Positions 51,729 through 63,845 of a DNA stretch of 64,000 bases are shown here, piece by piece. Position 1 is the first letter of the stretch. The number at the start of each line of letters is the position of its first letter. The notes beneath the pieces are model-generated. The model worked only from the letters and a program-made list of their open reading frames with translations. It was not told the DNA's origin and ran no database searches. Source of the DNA: Floccularia luteovirens (taxonomy: Eukaryota > Basidiomycota > Agaricomycetes > Agaricales > Squamanitaceae). The position numbers and the translations under genes are program-made. The DNA is taken from contig VSJF01000006.1 of assembly GCA_009739215.1 (NCBI GenBank), positions 1,116,001 through 1,180,000 of the forward strand. Direction: 5' to 3'.

Positions 51729-53120
51729 CTACTGTGTATTAATCCAAATCTCAACTGGGGCACCTCCAGCTCCTTTGCGATCTCCAGCTTTCTCAAATGT
51801 TATCCCTATATCTTGCGTCATATCCCACAGAGCCCTTTCTGCTACATCCCGCTCTTTATAACCTAGTATCACCATCGGGGGAGTTGAATCAAGCTTCATA
51901 AGTTTTGAGAGTGTACGGACGAGGGAAGGGAATGAGGCGGTATTATATGTGACATCTGCCATTCTATAAAAGAATCCAATGGGTTACCTTTTATGATAAC
52001 GATGAACAAACCCACATTATGACGTCCAGTTTAGGTTCCGATTGAATGTAATCAGGTAGGTCTTCGTTGTCCCAATCAAGAATACATGGGAGTGGATGGT
52101 TGTGGGGGAAAAGGTGGTTATTAGATTTAATATTGTGTTCAAGAAGTGGCATTGCTGATTCTGAAGGAAAACAAAACATTCAATGCCTTGTAGCATAAAC
52201 TAATTAACAAGATTAGCATACCTAGATCAGTCGTGAAAATTAAATTGTTTTTATCAGAAGACACATTACTGTCCAGCGAGCGTATGGCGGCTAATGTGAG
52301 AGCAACTATCCCCGTTCCTGCTCCTGCATGTCGAGTATGATTAAACATTCACCAGCTCAACTGATAATGAATAGACCTACCAAGTTCCAATATCCTCCTA
52401 GGATTTGTAGAAAAAAGCATGTTCCTCACACTCGTTAACTCTGAGATTTCTTTTCCCGTGTTCCCAGTGCCATTTCTTAGATCCACTAGCCATGAGCTAA
52501 GGCCAATGCCACTATCCCAGATTTTCTATACTTTTCGAATCAATGGCAATAGTTAGTGGGTTGGTGTGAGTAATTAAAAGTTATAAATCCTTCACCTTAT
52601 CTAAATCAAATGAAGTCTGCTCCGTAATCTTCATATTTATTGATAGCGGTTCCGTGTTCAAAGTATTTGGAGATACAAGAAATTCATAAGCACGCTCGAT
52701 CTGCTCCTGCTTCGGCGCGCCTTTTGAGCCCCGCGCAGAGAATAGAATGGGGACCGACATGACAGGAAATGGGATATTTCCGATACCACTTTCAGAGAGG
52801 TCGATAGACATCTCACCATGAGCTTGTGCGCTGAGGATCAGGCGCCAGAACTGGCCCTCGCGCACATCTCGAGGAACAGGCACGGGGATTCCCTTGTATG
52901 CACTTGATTCACGCCATGTCGTTAACTTGAAAGGTTTAGCCGGTGGGACTGCTGTTGATCCCGTTGCCAGTACAACTTGAGACCATAAGAAATAAATGTC
53001 CAGGGTTCCAGTGAAAAGTTCTGTGCGAAGGTCATTTGCAACTTGTGGCGTGATTAAGAAAGTGCCAGATGGAGCCGTTCGCGAAGGTGGTGGACGAAGG
53101 AAAGAGAGATAGAAAAACAT
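51729..53120 (-). CDS. METTL21-type protein methyltransferase with N-terminal extension
   Basis: Class I SAM-dependent methyltransferase (Methyltransf_16), the group that modifies lysines of translation factors and chaperones. ATG 53120 starts an N-terminal domain of about 170 residues (FLITPQVANDLRTELFTGTL, GQFWRLILSAQAHGEMSIDLSE) that I associate with fungal members only. The catalytic core then has KIWDSGIGLSSWLV, ILELGAGTGIVALTLAAIR (SAM-binding motif I), IFTTDLESAMPLLEHNI (motif II), CILDWDNEDLPDYI and ADVTYNTASFPSL (post-II). It ends VEIWINTQ. Four introns fit. The substrate is unknown. Confidence 0.85.
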
Positions 53121-53240
53121 TGTCACCACAGTGGAATGAGATAAGCGAATGAAATAACTGATGGACTTGAAATTCAGTTGGGCCATTGTAATTAGTTATA
53201 ACTATGAGTGGAGATATTAAGTACAGGTATCTACAAAATT

Positions 53241-54871
53241 CTATGGTTTCTGGGTCGACTCCGGCATCTTCGTTACTTGCCTCCAAAAATGCCAAAACTG
53301 CGGACCGTATGCATAATATAGCCCACCAAATGCAGCTCCACCAAGATGAGCCCAATGGTCGAAGAACCTGGAACATAGTGAGTTAATTCTGTCAGACGAT
53401 AAAGAAAAAAGGATTTACCTCCATCCCCTTAGTATTCCTACAATGTCCAACATGACTAGTGCGCCAACACCAGTTTGGATATTGATTGGATACGAAGGAG
53501 GGATAAAAAGGGCTACTTGCGAGTCTGGGAATGCCAGCGCAGTTACTATCACAGATGCATATATTGCGCCTGAAGCACCAAGACTGGGCAGTATTTCCGA
53601 TGGGATTTTCTGCGCAGTGACCTTACTTGACGCTGTGGAACTAGCAAGGGCAGCGGCCCAAGTATCAGTCCTGGGCACAGCGCCTCTCGAAGAGGCAAGC
53701 TCTGCAACCATTTTTGGGTACTTAAACTTGTTTGCAACAACATGGGAAACAAGTCCAGAGAAAATACCGGCTAATAGGGATTTTTGAGCTTCTGAATGGA
53801 TGAGAATGATTGAATGTACCTGACACAAAAAAGGATAGGAAGTGATATGCTGAGGTCGACTCAAGTACCTCGGGTTGGTGTTTTCCCTCCTCTTTGAGGA
53901 GGTAAAAATACGCTGCAGAGCCTACAACGGTATATCAATGCAACACCCAAAAAATCAAGGGATATTATTGCTCACCGAAGCTCTCCAGAGCCAGACAATT
54001 GAATAGAAGGTGTAGGAATGAGCGATGACTGAGAGAAATAAGAAGTCCGTTGCAGGTTAATAGCTTCATAGGGCTACTTACCTGAAGACACTAGTGATGA
54101 GCGTGTAGGAGAGTCCTGACAGTGAATTGTGCATGAATCGGATCGCCATAGGTCCCTGCCACGCCCTGACCTTCCATGCAGCCCACACAGCTGCATTCAA
54201 AAGGCAAATTTTCCAGCATAATCGCTTGCCTTCTGATGCGTCAGCGTAAGGCTGCATCACCGTCACTACCGCCAACGACACCCATGGGCGTATGAGCTCT
54301 GGGACATTCTGTATCCTCAGTTTTATGTACGCATACCACTCTCGCAAATTCTGTAATTTTGAGTTATACCTTGTAATGAATAAGATTAATCTTGATTACT
54401 CACTCTAATGACCTCAGCATTTTGGATGCGTTTGAGGTCGATATTTGTGATAGTTTGGAAGTGCCAGACAGGCGAGGAGCTAGTCAACCGCTTTATCCAC
54501 TGATTCGTGTCATACTCTGTCTTTGACGATGCCCACACATAAGCTACCAAAGAGGTACCTATGAAGAACTGCTTGCTCATAAACAGGTAATGCAAGTCAA
54601 AACACTACATTGAGCTTACAAGGATCTGCTTCCGTATCCCTGGTTTGCCAACAAGTTCCGCGAATGATTCTCCGGCTGAAGGAGGAACTGTGTCTCGAAA
54701 GGCAGTTATACTAGGGGGTGAATTGTTTCGCTGCCGTAGAAAACCGGTGTGGTGGAAATTTCTATTTCGACATGAGTTTTGAAACAAATGCTGCCCTTGT
54801 TGTGGAGACGGGTTGAGCAGAGATTTCCGTGTTAATGGGCCTGTATGACATCGTAGGAGTGTCCTAAGCAT
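53241..54871 (-). CDS. PCP1: Mitochondrial rhomboid protease
   Basis: Intramembrane serine protease of the PARL/Pcp1 group, which processes dynamin-like Mgm1 and other inner-membrane proteins. The N-terminus is a typical matrix presequence (MLRTLLRCHTGPLTRKSLLN). The rhomboid core has WAAWKVRAWQGPMAIRFM, SHRSFLHLLFNCLALESFG (HxxxxN region), LSFFVSAGIFSGLVSHV, the catalytic Ser in LGASGAIYASV, a GVGALVMLDIVGI span and the catalytic His in FDHWAHLGGAAFGG. It ends STQKP at 53241. Six introns fit the frame. It is divergent from the next methyltransferase gene, with only 135 bases between the start codons. Confidence 0.9.
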
Positions 54872-55006
54872 TGAAGGAAGTTAACACTCGATGGATTAAG
54901 CAAACTGCATTTTCTGGATTCCAGTTTTGTTCACCCTGGGCTGGGGTTAGGGCTAGGGAATTTCCTTGCTTGCATCACAACTATCATGCTATAACTATAA
55001 GATGCT
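54872..55006. promoter_or_regulatory. Short bidirectional promoter with telobox-like motif
   Basis: A 135-base gap between two divergent ATGs. It contains GGGGTTAGGGCTAGGG at about 54943-54958, a telomere-repeat-like sequence of the kind bound by TRF/Tbf1-type Myb factors in fungal promoters. The function is inferred, not shown. Confidence 0.35.
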
Positions 55007-56172
55007 ATGACTGATTTTACTATCAATATGGATTCGCAGATGGAGAGCGTCCGGCGCGGGGGTGTTCAACTCCCACTAGATTCGGCTCAAGTAACTGATG
55101 CAGACGAAGAGGTGCGTTTTTTCGCCCCAAGAACCTAGTTTGCAGATTCAACGAGATCGTGTGACCTTACTAGGTGTTTTTACTCTACTCTGAATTACAG
55201 TCCAGTGCTATAAATGTGGAAGAGCCTTCGAACAGTTTTCGGGGGTTGGGTCATGTCGACTCTCGCAAAGATACATTGACTATTTGTTTTGACCTCAAAG
55301 CCTTGGATACCCAAGAGACTGCTCTCAGAACCATGGATTCTGTATCTCCAAAGAAAAACAAACAGAGAAAGTACCATGCCAAAAAGTTGGCGGTAAAGGA
55401 CGTGACTGTAGAAATAAACCTTGCGCAAGATAAGACAGCCCTTCGGAGCCGTAAAGGAGATACAGGAAGCGTTTTGTGGAAGGCAAGGTTTGTCAGACCC
55501 TTACTACTTGCCTCTTGACACTGGATATTATCACTAGCGTCGATTTCGCGCAACTCTTCCTACAGCAAGTTCACGCCCAAACGAAAGATAGCCTGTTTGA
55601 TCGAGATACTCTTCTGAAACAACATATATTAGAACTAGGGTTCGCACACCACAACCTTCTAGCTCGCCAATTGATCTTAATTTGTTTATAGATCTGGAAC
55701 AGGCCTCCTGGGTATTGCATTATCGCCTCATGTGCGACACTATACAGCAACTGACATCCAACAACTAACACCATTGATGCGGAAGAATGCCACTATTAAT
55801 TTCTCTGACTGGCCGAACGTTCAATCTGGTATTCCGGGATCTAATTTAACTGTTGAAGAACTTGATTGGCACGCTCTTCGCGCTGCTACGGTATCTCAAA
55901 GATCCAAGTTATTGAACATAGATCCCGTTGATCTGTTGCTCGTCGTCGACTGCATTTACCATCCATCTCTTCTGCCGTCTCTTGTTGAGACGATTGATTA
56001 TTTTGCCGTTCCCAATCGTACGACCACCTTACTAATGAGTGAACTCCGCGCAGATGATGTTATTCGCGAATTCCTAGATTTGTGGCTCCAAAAAGAAGAT
56101 TGGGAAATTTGGCGTGTCGGTGGAGACATCATTCAAAAACCATATGTAATGTGGATTGGCTGGAAAGTGTGA
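55007..56172 (+). CDS. METTL21/Rkm5-type protein methyltransferase
   Basis: A second Methyltransf_16 enzyme. Exon 1 (MTDFTINMDSQMESVRR... to DADEE) joins VFLLYSELQ. Then come VEINLAQDKTALRSRKGDTGSVLWKA, the SAM motif HILELGSGTGLLGIALSP (intron inside), YTATDIQQLTPLMRKN, and DLLLVVDCIYHPSLLPSLVETI. The end is DWEIWRVGG...YVMWIGWKV. The layout recalls ribosomal lysine methyltransferase Rkm5, but the substrate cannot be told from sequence. Its sequence differs greatly from the methyltransferase at 51729, so the two are not recent duplicates. Confidence 0.85.
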
Positions 56173-56493
56173 CCTTGATTAATCATGTGTAGTATTAATT
56201 GTAGGAAGAAACTTAAGAGGTATACTATGACATTGGTGTATTTACAATCAACATAGAAACATATTCGCTAGAGTACTCAGTACTCGCTACATATCATGAT
56301 AAAGCAGCATAGGGGCAGGATACACAATCACTAGAAATACAAAAGGGAAGCAATACTAAAGCTACAACGGGAACTGGGTCTTGTCTGGTATATAGTTGTA
56401 AGGATAAATATGGTTCAGCAAGTCTAAGCCTGATGAAAGTGTAGGACGGGGTGTAGTGATACCGCCGATAAAAACAGTGCAGGGTCCAATGCT
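56173..56493. other. Intergenic, converging 3' ends
   Basis: 3' flanks of the methyltransferase (plus) and the small protein gene (minus). No gene seen. Confidence 0.5.
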
Positions 56494-56878
56494 TTATCTT
56501 CTCGCAGCCCAGGCATTCCACATATTCTCAAAGCCCGTCTTGTGACGAGAAGTGAACTCCAGGTACCTTGCGAAAGCCTGTTTGGGCAGTTCGAGCATGC
56601 CTTGGGTGGGGATGTGTGCCTCGTCGTTCTCGGAGAAGACACTGAGCACATCAGAAGATTTAATGCGTTCACTTGGAACTTCGGTTGCGAGGAATACTCC
56701 TTCACCGAATTGAGCATATGGGTGCACATCCAAATATTTATCACGCTTGGTGTGGGTGCGTGCAGCTGGAAAGATATCGATTAGACAATGGGTATATAAG
56801 TGGTGAATAATAGGTACCTTCAACAACCATAACTTGGCGCTTGACGACAGCGATGGCAAAAGTTCCGTGGTTCAACAT
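56494..56878 (-). CDS. Small protein of unknown function, about 110 residues
   Basis: Two exons joined by one intron: MLNHGTFAIAVVKRQVMVVE from ATG 56878, then ARTHTKRDKYLDVHPYAQFGEG... to NMWNAWAARR at the TAA 56494. There is no signal peptide or membrane span. The phrasing (HPYAQFGEGVFLATEVPSER, LELPKQAFARYLEF) looks like a folded, conserved protein rather than chance, but I do not know the family. The composition is neutral with several His and Arg. Confidence 0.6.
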
Positions 56879-57631
56879 TATGGTATCGGGGTAAGGAATA
56901 AAAAGGTGGAACGAGTAGAGGAAGGTTGTTGCGCTGTTGAAATGGCAGTGCTAGTTGCGATGGAGCACCACTCAAGTATGGTGTTGGTTATATATGCTGC
57001 AGGTTATTGTTCTCCATCATTGGTTCCTTGTCTGGTTTAGGTAAAAATGATGCATAAGTTGCGTTGTAAGGATGTGTAATACCTCTTCTTGACGATGAAG
57101 GGAGTACAATAAGGATCATTTAAAGGGAAACTCCAGATTTGGAAGGACGGGAAGACAAGCGGAGTACCTGATTAAGATTATAAAGTCCTAACCTCGCGGT
57201 ATTTTATTTTCCCACTCATAGCTTGTCTCATAGCATCTAACAAGGTTTCATGTCCTTTTTAGAAGGCTTTTAGTTGTATTTTATCGACAAAGGTATTCCT
57301 ACCAGCTTCATACATTTCCAAAATCTTTAGCACGTGGCAGTGCTTATTTCTTTTTCAAGTCGTCACATTGTTCTTGAACAATAACGATGTTGAACAATAA
57401 GAAAACATTCATTATCCACTAAGCATCTATCTAATTGTTCGATGCTATCCAATCAGTATGAGAGATACTATATTCAGTATCAAGTTAACAATTGAGAACT
57501 TTCAAATCTGAAATCCGTATCACGAGGTATACAGGTTCTGTATTATTTAGAACTCGTCAGGGAATACAGTAGGTCAGATGTACTAAGCATTTAAATACGT
57601 TATAAAATTTTGCGTCTTCCAAATTTTAGGT
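56879..57631. other. AT-rich intergenic region
   Basis: About 750 bases upstream of the small protein and downstream of ERG7. No gene seen; 57350-57610 is AT-rich. Confidence 0.45.
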
Positions 57632-60454
57632 TCAATGGATACTATTGATTCGTCCGTGGCCACTCCCATTCACAATGCTACCTCGTTCCTTGAGCTTGGC
57701 AAGGTAATTGTGTGCTTTCCCCAACATCCAGATAGGGAACGAAAACTTGAAATTGGGGTATGCGATGGCACATGTCTTATTGAATACTCCCTCTATAGCT
57801 TCCTGTGCCCAAGAACCATTCTGGGGGATAAAGTTGTTAGGAATAGGAAGAATCCAACAGTGACATAACTAACCGGCAGTTGTCTTGACATGACGAGTTT
57901 CACACCACGTTCAATTGGTTCAGGGTAAGGATATTGTGCATACATGAGCGCCATAACAGCCCAACTGGTTTGTACGACTTGGGTGTCCTTGTGTTCTACC
58001 CAAGCGCTCTGCTCGCATGACTACAGACCCGAGAAATTAGCAAAGGAAACAATATCTACAAGGATCAAGAGAAATTTCTCACCTTATAGCTTTCCCCCCA
58101 TCCCCCATCCGCTCGTTGTTTACCAAGTAGGAAGTCACAAGCCTTGCGAGCATGTTCACTCGTCTCGTATGTTTCCCCAACTAGAGAGAGACTCTCTAGA
58201 GCGAACTGCATGGCATAAGTAAAGCATATACCCCAAGCGCCCACCCAGCCCCCCTCTGGAGTCTGCGCTGCGTGAAGATACTCGATTGCCCGTTTGATTG
58301 TTCGGCTAAACAGAGGTCAGATCATCTGTCACATACATATCAATAGGACTTACTCGACATCTTCTGCCCTGTAGTCTGGGTAAATATCCCTGAAGATGGC
58401 AAGCGAAGTGATAACAGAGGTCGTGCACTCCGGATAGCAATATTCTACCATTATATTACCTTGAGAAAGAAGGGATTTATTTATTATGTACTCAAAATAA
58501 ATGTATACTTGAAAAAGGACATACCAAACACTTCAGCTGGATTCAGCCATTCTAGCCACGCGGGAGCCCTAACCAGCTCGTAACTCGCAAAACCACCGTT
58601 TGGATTTTGCAGAGTCATCAAGAGATCAATCGTATCGCACATTCTCCTTTTTGAAACAGGTTTTGGTGTATAACTAGGAAAAGAATCAGAAAGGCGGGCC
58701 TATGATAGAACGCAACCGAAACGCACTCAAGCTTTTGTTGAAGTACCATTACAGCTTTCAGGCCTTCTCCCGTACAATCACTGACTGTGAATCCTTGCTC
58801 TTTCGTACTGGAACGTCCATTAACTAAGGAACTAGAGAACCTAGAATGACAAATACCTGAATCCCCAAGCACCTTTGGTACTATGGCGATATGATGTATG
58901 ATAGTGCTTTGGGTTATCCAACATCTGCGATTCGTCAAGCCAGTGTAGTGCTTTGATCAAACCCTCCCTATTTTCTTCTGCATTGGCAAGGCCTGTTTCC
59001 ACTAGAGCTTGGGTGATAAATCCAGTATCCCATAGTTGACTTCCATTCGTTCCACACATCATCATCCCTTCCTGGCAGAGCCACATGAAATCCTGCCGTT
59101 TGAATTGATGCTGTTTGTACGCGTAACTTTCTGGACCTTCTCTATATGCACGAGCGACCAAATTAAACATTTTAGACACGGGCCCAAGTGTTTGGTAGCT
59201 TGTATTTTCGTCTTCAAGAACAATAAGGTTGTATGCAAAATCAGTGGCTTTGCGTCGTAAAGGTGGGATCGTGCAATTCTCGTAACCCCCAAGGACAACA
59301 TTTATGGCATCGAACAGCATCGTATGGGGTGCATATATGTCAACTTGCGATACGTTGTTGCGTTGCGCGGGCCAGTCAATGGAATAATAGTCTTGTGTAT
59401 AAAGTTCCTGGTATCCCAAGTTAAGAAAGTGTAAGAGATGGAAGTTAACTACCTACGAACATCACGAAGTGAAAGAATAAGGTCGTTTTCCTCAGCTTTG
59501 AATTTGACCCCATAAAGGTAGCTCATTGGTACATAGATAGTGCGTGTATGCACCCACCATCGATGTGGATGGAATGGTAACCACTCAGGTAAAAGCCTAT
59601 GTATGGTTCAGTCATTTACTTTGACTAACGTTATTAAAAAACCTACCATAATTCTGGGGGTATTGGATTGTTGCCCGCCCAGTCATACACATTCAACACA
59701 GATAGCCAAAATTTTCCCCAAGCAGGAATAGCAGCAGCACCACCTAAAGCAGATGTAAGTACAAAAAGAGTGGAATATTTAAAAGATACCAACCTAGTTT
59801 ATGCAAGGTTCCTCGGGCTTTTACGCAAACTGGATGGTCGGCACTCATTCCCAGTATCCGAAGTGCCACATAGTTTAAGCCAGTACCAAACACTGTGGAA
59901 TGCCCCTCAACATGACTGAAAAATAGTTTGAGTCCAATTGCTGATACTCTTTGAAATATGCGGTACTAACATCCCCCATCCACCGTCATCCGGATGTGCT
60001 CGATTCATAAGGTATCGTATAAACTCTAATTTTTCTTCTTCCTTGAATCCCATGCCAGAGACGTATGAACCTATCACTAGGCCAGGAATGAGGAACATAG
60101 GTCCCCCGTACTCGCCCGGCCAATGCCCATCGTGTGCTTGCAAGTTTTTGTAGAATTTGTATCCCTTTTCGGCTGCTTCATACGCATTTTTCGGTGTGGG
60201 GAGTTCTGGCAAGCCCTTTGGAAAGAAGCTAGGTTTGCATTTTAACAATAAACCCAACAATGTATGCGTACTGTTTCTAAGCCCAACCAGAATTTGTCTA
60301 TTGTATTTTGAGGCCACGCTTCGCGTTCTTTCTCGGTGCTTAAATAGTGCCAGGTATGTCGACCACCTTCACTCACGAGCAGTCTCCAAGCGGAGTAGTC
60401 AGTGAAAGGTTCACTACACGAGGTGCCGATGTCAAGTGGTTGGTACATAGTCAT
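57632..60454 (-). CDS. ERG7: Lanosterol synthase (oxidosqualene cyclase)
   Basis: Cyclises 2,3-oxidosqualene to lanosterol, the first sterol of the ergosterol pathway, on ER or lipid-droplet membranes. From ATG 60454: [112 protein letters not shown], the catalytic motif as [12 protein letters not shown], then several QW repeats ([48 protein letters not shown]), [22 protein letters not shown] and the end NSIH. About 730 residues with many short introns. The catalytic Asp is present, but the usual DCTAE reads DCTGE. Confidence 0.93.
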
Positions 60455-60555
60455 AAAGGATTTATAGTTTCGAAATTGTCATACGATCTTGAAGTGATCG
60501 GTACATGCCTTTTTCAGGTGCTAGTCATTGTTCAGTTGACGGCATCCTCGGCGAT

Positions 60556-60564
60556 TCACGTGAT
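60556..60564 (-). promoter_or_regulatory. E-box ATCACGTGA in the ERG7/ARP9 promoter
   Basis: Lies in the 162-base gap between the divergent ERG7 and ARP9 starts, 102 bases before the ERG7 ATG. ATCACGTGA is the E-box form bound by fungal and animal SREBP-type bHLH factors, which control sterol genes. It would also fit Cbf1-like factors. Confidence 0.4.
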
Positions 60565-60616
60565 CATACTGCTGTGCGACCATCGCTTTCAAATTCTATT
60601 TACTGAAGCTACAAGG

Positions 60617-62354
60617 ATGTCCATACGCGATGCTAATGTTATCATTATTGAAATAACCAGAACAGTCGTACGAGCTAGACTTGGACTTCATGAGCTACTC
60701 AAGATTCCCTCAGTTGTACGTGTTAGTGTGTGTCAACGAATAAGAACGCTGATTGTTTTTCGAAAAGGAAATCCCTGCGTGTGTTGGCTTGCGGAACAAC
60801 GCGTCAGGGGATGGCATAGATACAAATGGTGACGCCAATGGTACAGATGAGAATCTTGCCTCAACGAGTCGCGCACCATCGACGTTCCCACAGAACCTAA
60901 AATCGAGTGCAGCCGTGAATGACTATCTTGTTGGAACACAGCTTGATGAATCTTTGGCTGCCAGTCAAGATATATCGATATTTTGGCCCTTTGCAGAAGG
61001 AGATGTCAAAGATTGGACACAGGCTGAGGCTATCTGGTCCGAATATACACCCTCCAACACTTAAAACTTGATCTAATTTCATTTATATAGGAAATACATA
61101 TTATTCAACCAACTTCAACGAAAACGTGTACAAAACGAATCCCCAGTTCTACTCTCCTTCTTCGCTGGTCTTTCTCGAGACACCTACGAAAGAACCTGTC
61201 AAATCTTTTTCGAAAGATTTAACTGCGCAGGCTTTTCCATCATTGAACGACCAATGGCACAAATGTACTCCGTTAACAGTCTCTTTGGCATAATTGTTGA
61301 CATCGGTGAAGAACAAACTGACATCACCCCAATCTACGAAGGCTTCATAATTCACTCCGCCCGATGTTCAACACCTATTGGTACCAAGGACTGTCAGAAC
61401 TACCTTGCCCACCTGCTTCGGTCGAACCAATCAGTTATGTCAGCTCTTTCACCTGTAGATAACCCAACAAATCCGGATGTGCTGCATGGTATACTTCTAG
61501 AACTCGTCAAACAAATATGGGAAGAAGGACATGTCAAAGTACCTTCCGACGGAGAAACAGTTATACCAGAAGATGAGGGTGTGACTGATATCGCGGCTGT
61601 GGTTGTGGCCGGAAAAGAAAAGGCGGTGATCGAGAGTGGAATGAAGAAAAAAGCCACGGCGAAAGCGTCTGCAGCTGAGCAAGCCCGTGCTCGCGAAATT
61701 GAAGCAATGGATCTAGTGACCATCCAATTCCGCGAACATTCTTTGACATTAGGAAAAGAACGCCATCGATTTTGCGAACCCCTGTTTGATCCATCGTTGA
61801 TGAATGGGCTGTCTGAGGTACAAAAGTTGATTCGAGTAGAGGAACCACCGCTTTCCTTGCAAGAGATTGTAGGACATGCTGTAAACCTCACAGCATTATA
61901 TCAACGACCAGCGATCTGGAATGGCCTTGTTGTTACAGGCGATATTACACGATATGTCAAAGGTATATTCGACTCGCGGTCAAATAATGTTAGACTTTAA
62001 CCATCCTTTCGTCGGTCACAGGAATTGGAATTGCACTGCAATCACGACTCTCCCCATATATCACCAGTCCAGACTTACAAAGTGAAATACAGCCTCGATA
62101 TATCCGTGTACTTTCAGTTCCAGAATACTATGCAGAATACAGAGAAACTGGAAATGGATTGGCTGCCTTCTTAGGCAGCAGCATCACAGCAAAGGTAGAC
62201 CTTGAACAATCTACAATTCCTCTCATCTTCTGACTCATTTCTTCTGACATAGATCATCTTCAATGAAAACACGGGGAAAAGCTTTGTTTCCAAAGCGGAT
62301 TACACGAGTAATGGCCCTCAGGCTATAATTGAGACAACTGCGTCTCTACTGTAA
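60617..62354 (+). CDS. ARP9: Actin-related protein Arp9, SWI/SNF and RSC subunit
   Basis: Fungal nuclear actin-related protein that pairs with Arp7 in SWI/SNF-type chromatin remodellers. Exon 1 gives MSIRDANVIIIEITRTVVRARLGLHELLKIPSV, spliced to EIPACVGLRN. Then an inserted Ser/Thr/Asn-rich loop, VNDYLVGTQLDESLAASQ, FWPFAEGDVKDWTQAEAIW-KYILFNQL, FFERFNCAGFSIIERPMAQMY, IVDIGEEQTDITPIYEGF, a long basic helix (MKKKATAKASAAEQARAREIEAM), and GLVVTGDITRYVKG-IGIALQSRLSPYI. It ends IIETTASLL. ATP-site residues are degenerate, as is usual for Arp9. Four introns. Confidence 0.85.
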
Positions 62355-62563
62355 ATTACTACATGTATTTCTTAGGCTTCACGACTATGAAAAAATTAAT
62401 ACTTCGTGGCAGCTTTCCTATGCTCGTAACTCTTATTACTCATCATTTGGTGAAACTCTACAGCGGCATATACGTATATCATTGCAGAATAAGATATCAT
62501 GGGATACAATATATGCATAGAGTAGAGCTCAAGTATAGAGCTTTTGGTACTTTCACGAGATAT

Positions 62564-63057
62564 CTATTGTGCATTACCCTCAGCGAAATTGAGAAGGTCT
62601 GAATCTCCCTGGTCATTAACTGTCATAACACTGTTCAAAAGAATAAGTAATTATTTTCAGATACAACAGGAATATACACACCCAACACGGAAGAGTTTTC
62701 CGGCAGCAGTACCCAGTGCAACATTGGTGCCAGCAAAGTGGTGAACGGTGGTTTTTGAGAGCATGGCATAGTACTCGAGCTCAGATTTGCGGAGGGGTGG
62801 GCAATTCCCAGCAATCAGAACGAGTTTAGCTAGAAGAATTGTAACAGAAAGCGTCGTAAGTTCAAGGGACCTTCTCAGCCTCACGCTCCAGTCCCCGGGA
62901 GACATTCGGATGAAATCTACTCACCTCTTCCGCTACGCATCTCCTTCAGTGCTGACTTGTACCCAAGCTTATACTTTCCCGACTTCACTACGAGTGCAAG
63001 CCTGGCGGCAATTGACTCGTTGGATTTTGCAGATTTTGATTTTTTTGTCGGGGCCAT
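62564..63057 (-). CDS. RPL30: 60S ribosomal protein eL30
   Basis: Protein of the large ribosomal subunit with the L7Ae-type fold. ATG 63057 begins [44 protein letters not shown], spliced to [51 protein letters not shown] second splice joins [13 protein letters not shown], and the end is NFAEGNAQ at 62564. The length (about 118 residues) is slightly longer than usual through this C-terminal extension. Two coding introns. Confidence 0.95.
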
Positions 63058-63845
63058 TGGGAAGTAGGTATGGGCGATTGGCTTGCCTGTCGATGAGCAC
63101 ACATCAATTGCCACTACATTTGATGATCGGATAACTGTACAGTTCTGAGAAATAAGGTTTGTCTTATTACTCAAACACGTGGTTAGTGGATGACTCACGT
63201 GCGCTGCATTGACGCGTGCTGCAACCAAACAAAGCCAACTTTACACGCCCGAGAACGTGTATAAATGAGAACACGTCCGCTAAAACAAATGACAACCCCC
63301 CTTGCTTCTCTCTTCCATCCACTCAGGAGAGTTTTGACAAGTCAGTCAACCTTCCAGTAACTGGAGCGATAATACTACCTATATACGCTCCCTCTGCCTC
63401 TCAACTTTAATCAACACGACGGCGGAGGAACCCCAATCATCTGCTTCATATAAAACCTACTGGGTCACTGCTAAAAATAATACACAACGTAGGCAAGTAT
63501 GAACCCAGTTTGGGACTTCCATAACACAAGCTGTCCAACTATACAACCAGACGGGTTGGGGGGCCTCTGACCGTCGACTCTGACTCAGTCGCACATGATA
63601 ACATGCTGCTGTGTGTGCGACGTGGGACCCGCTCTCAACGCCTAGAGTAGATGGCGTGCGGGCTCAGGTGGGGTATCCCTCTCAGCAAACCATGGGCCTG
63701 ATCTGTTCATAAAGAAAGTGCCATCTGCATGCCATCGTCGCTCTGGCCGCCCGCTATGGCGGGTCTCTTGGTATGACAGACAGCGGAGCAGTTTAGTTCA
63801 TGGGTGAAGCAGTGTTATGGTATGTCCCTGGGCTCTCTACTTTGC
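63058..63845. other. Upstream region of RPL30
   Basis: Presumed RPL30 promoter on the left. A plus-strand TATAAAT at about 63261 precedes an ATG at 63288 with a 23-codon frame (MTTPLASLFHPLRRVL), perhaps the first exon of an unseen gene; not supported further. Confidence 0.35.

Noticed and set aside
53032..53376. Minus-strand frame spanning PCP1 and methyltransferase ends
   Set aside because: Runs in the wrong frame across the last PCP1 exon and the first methyltransferase exon, both of which are well supported.
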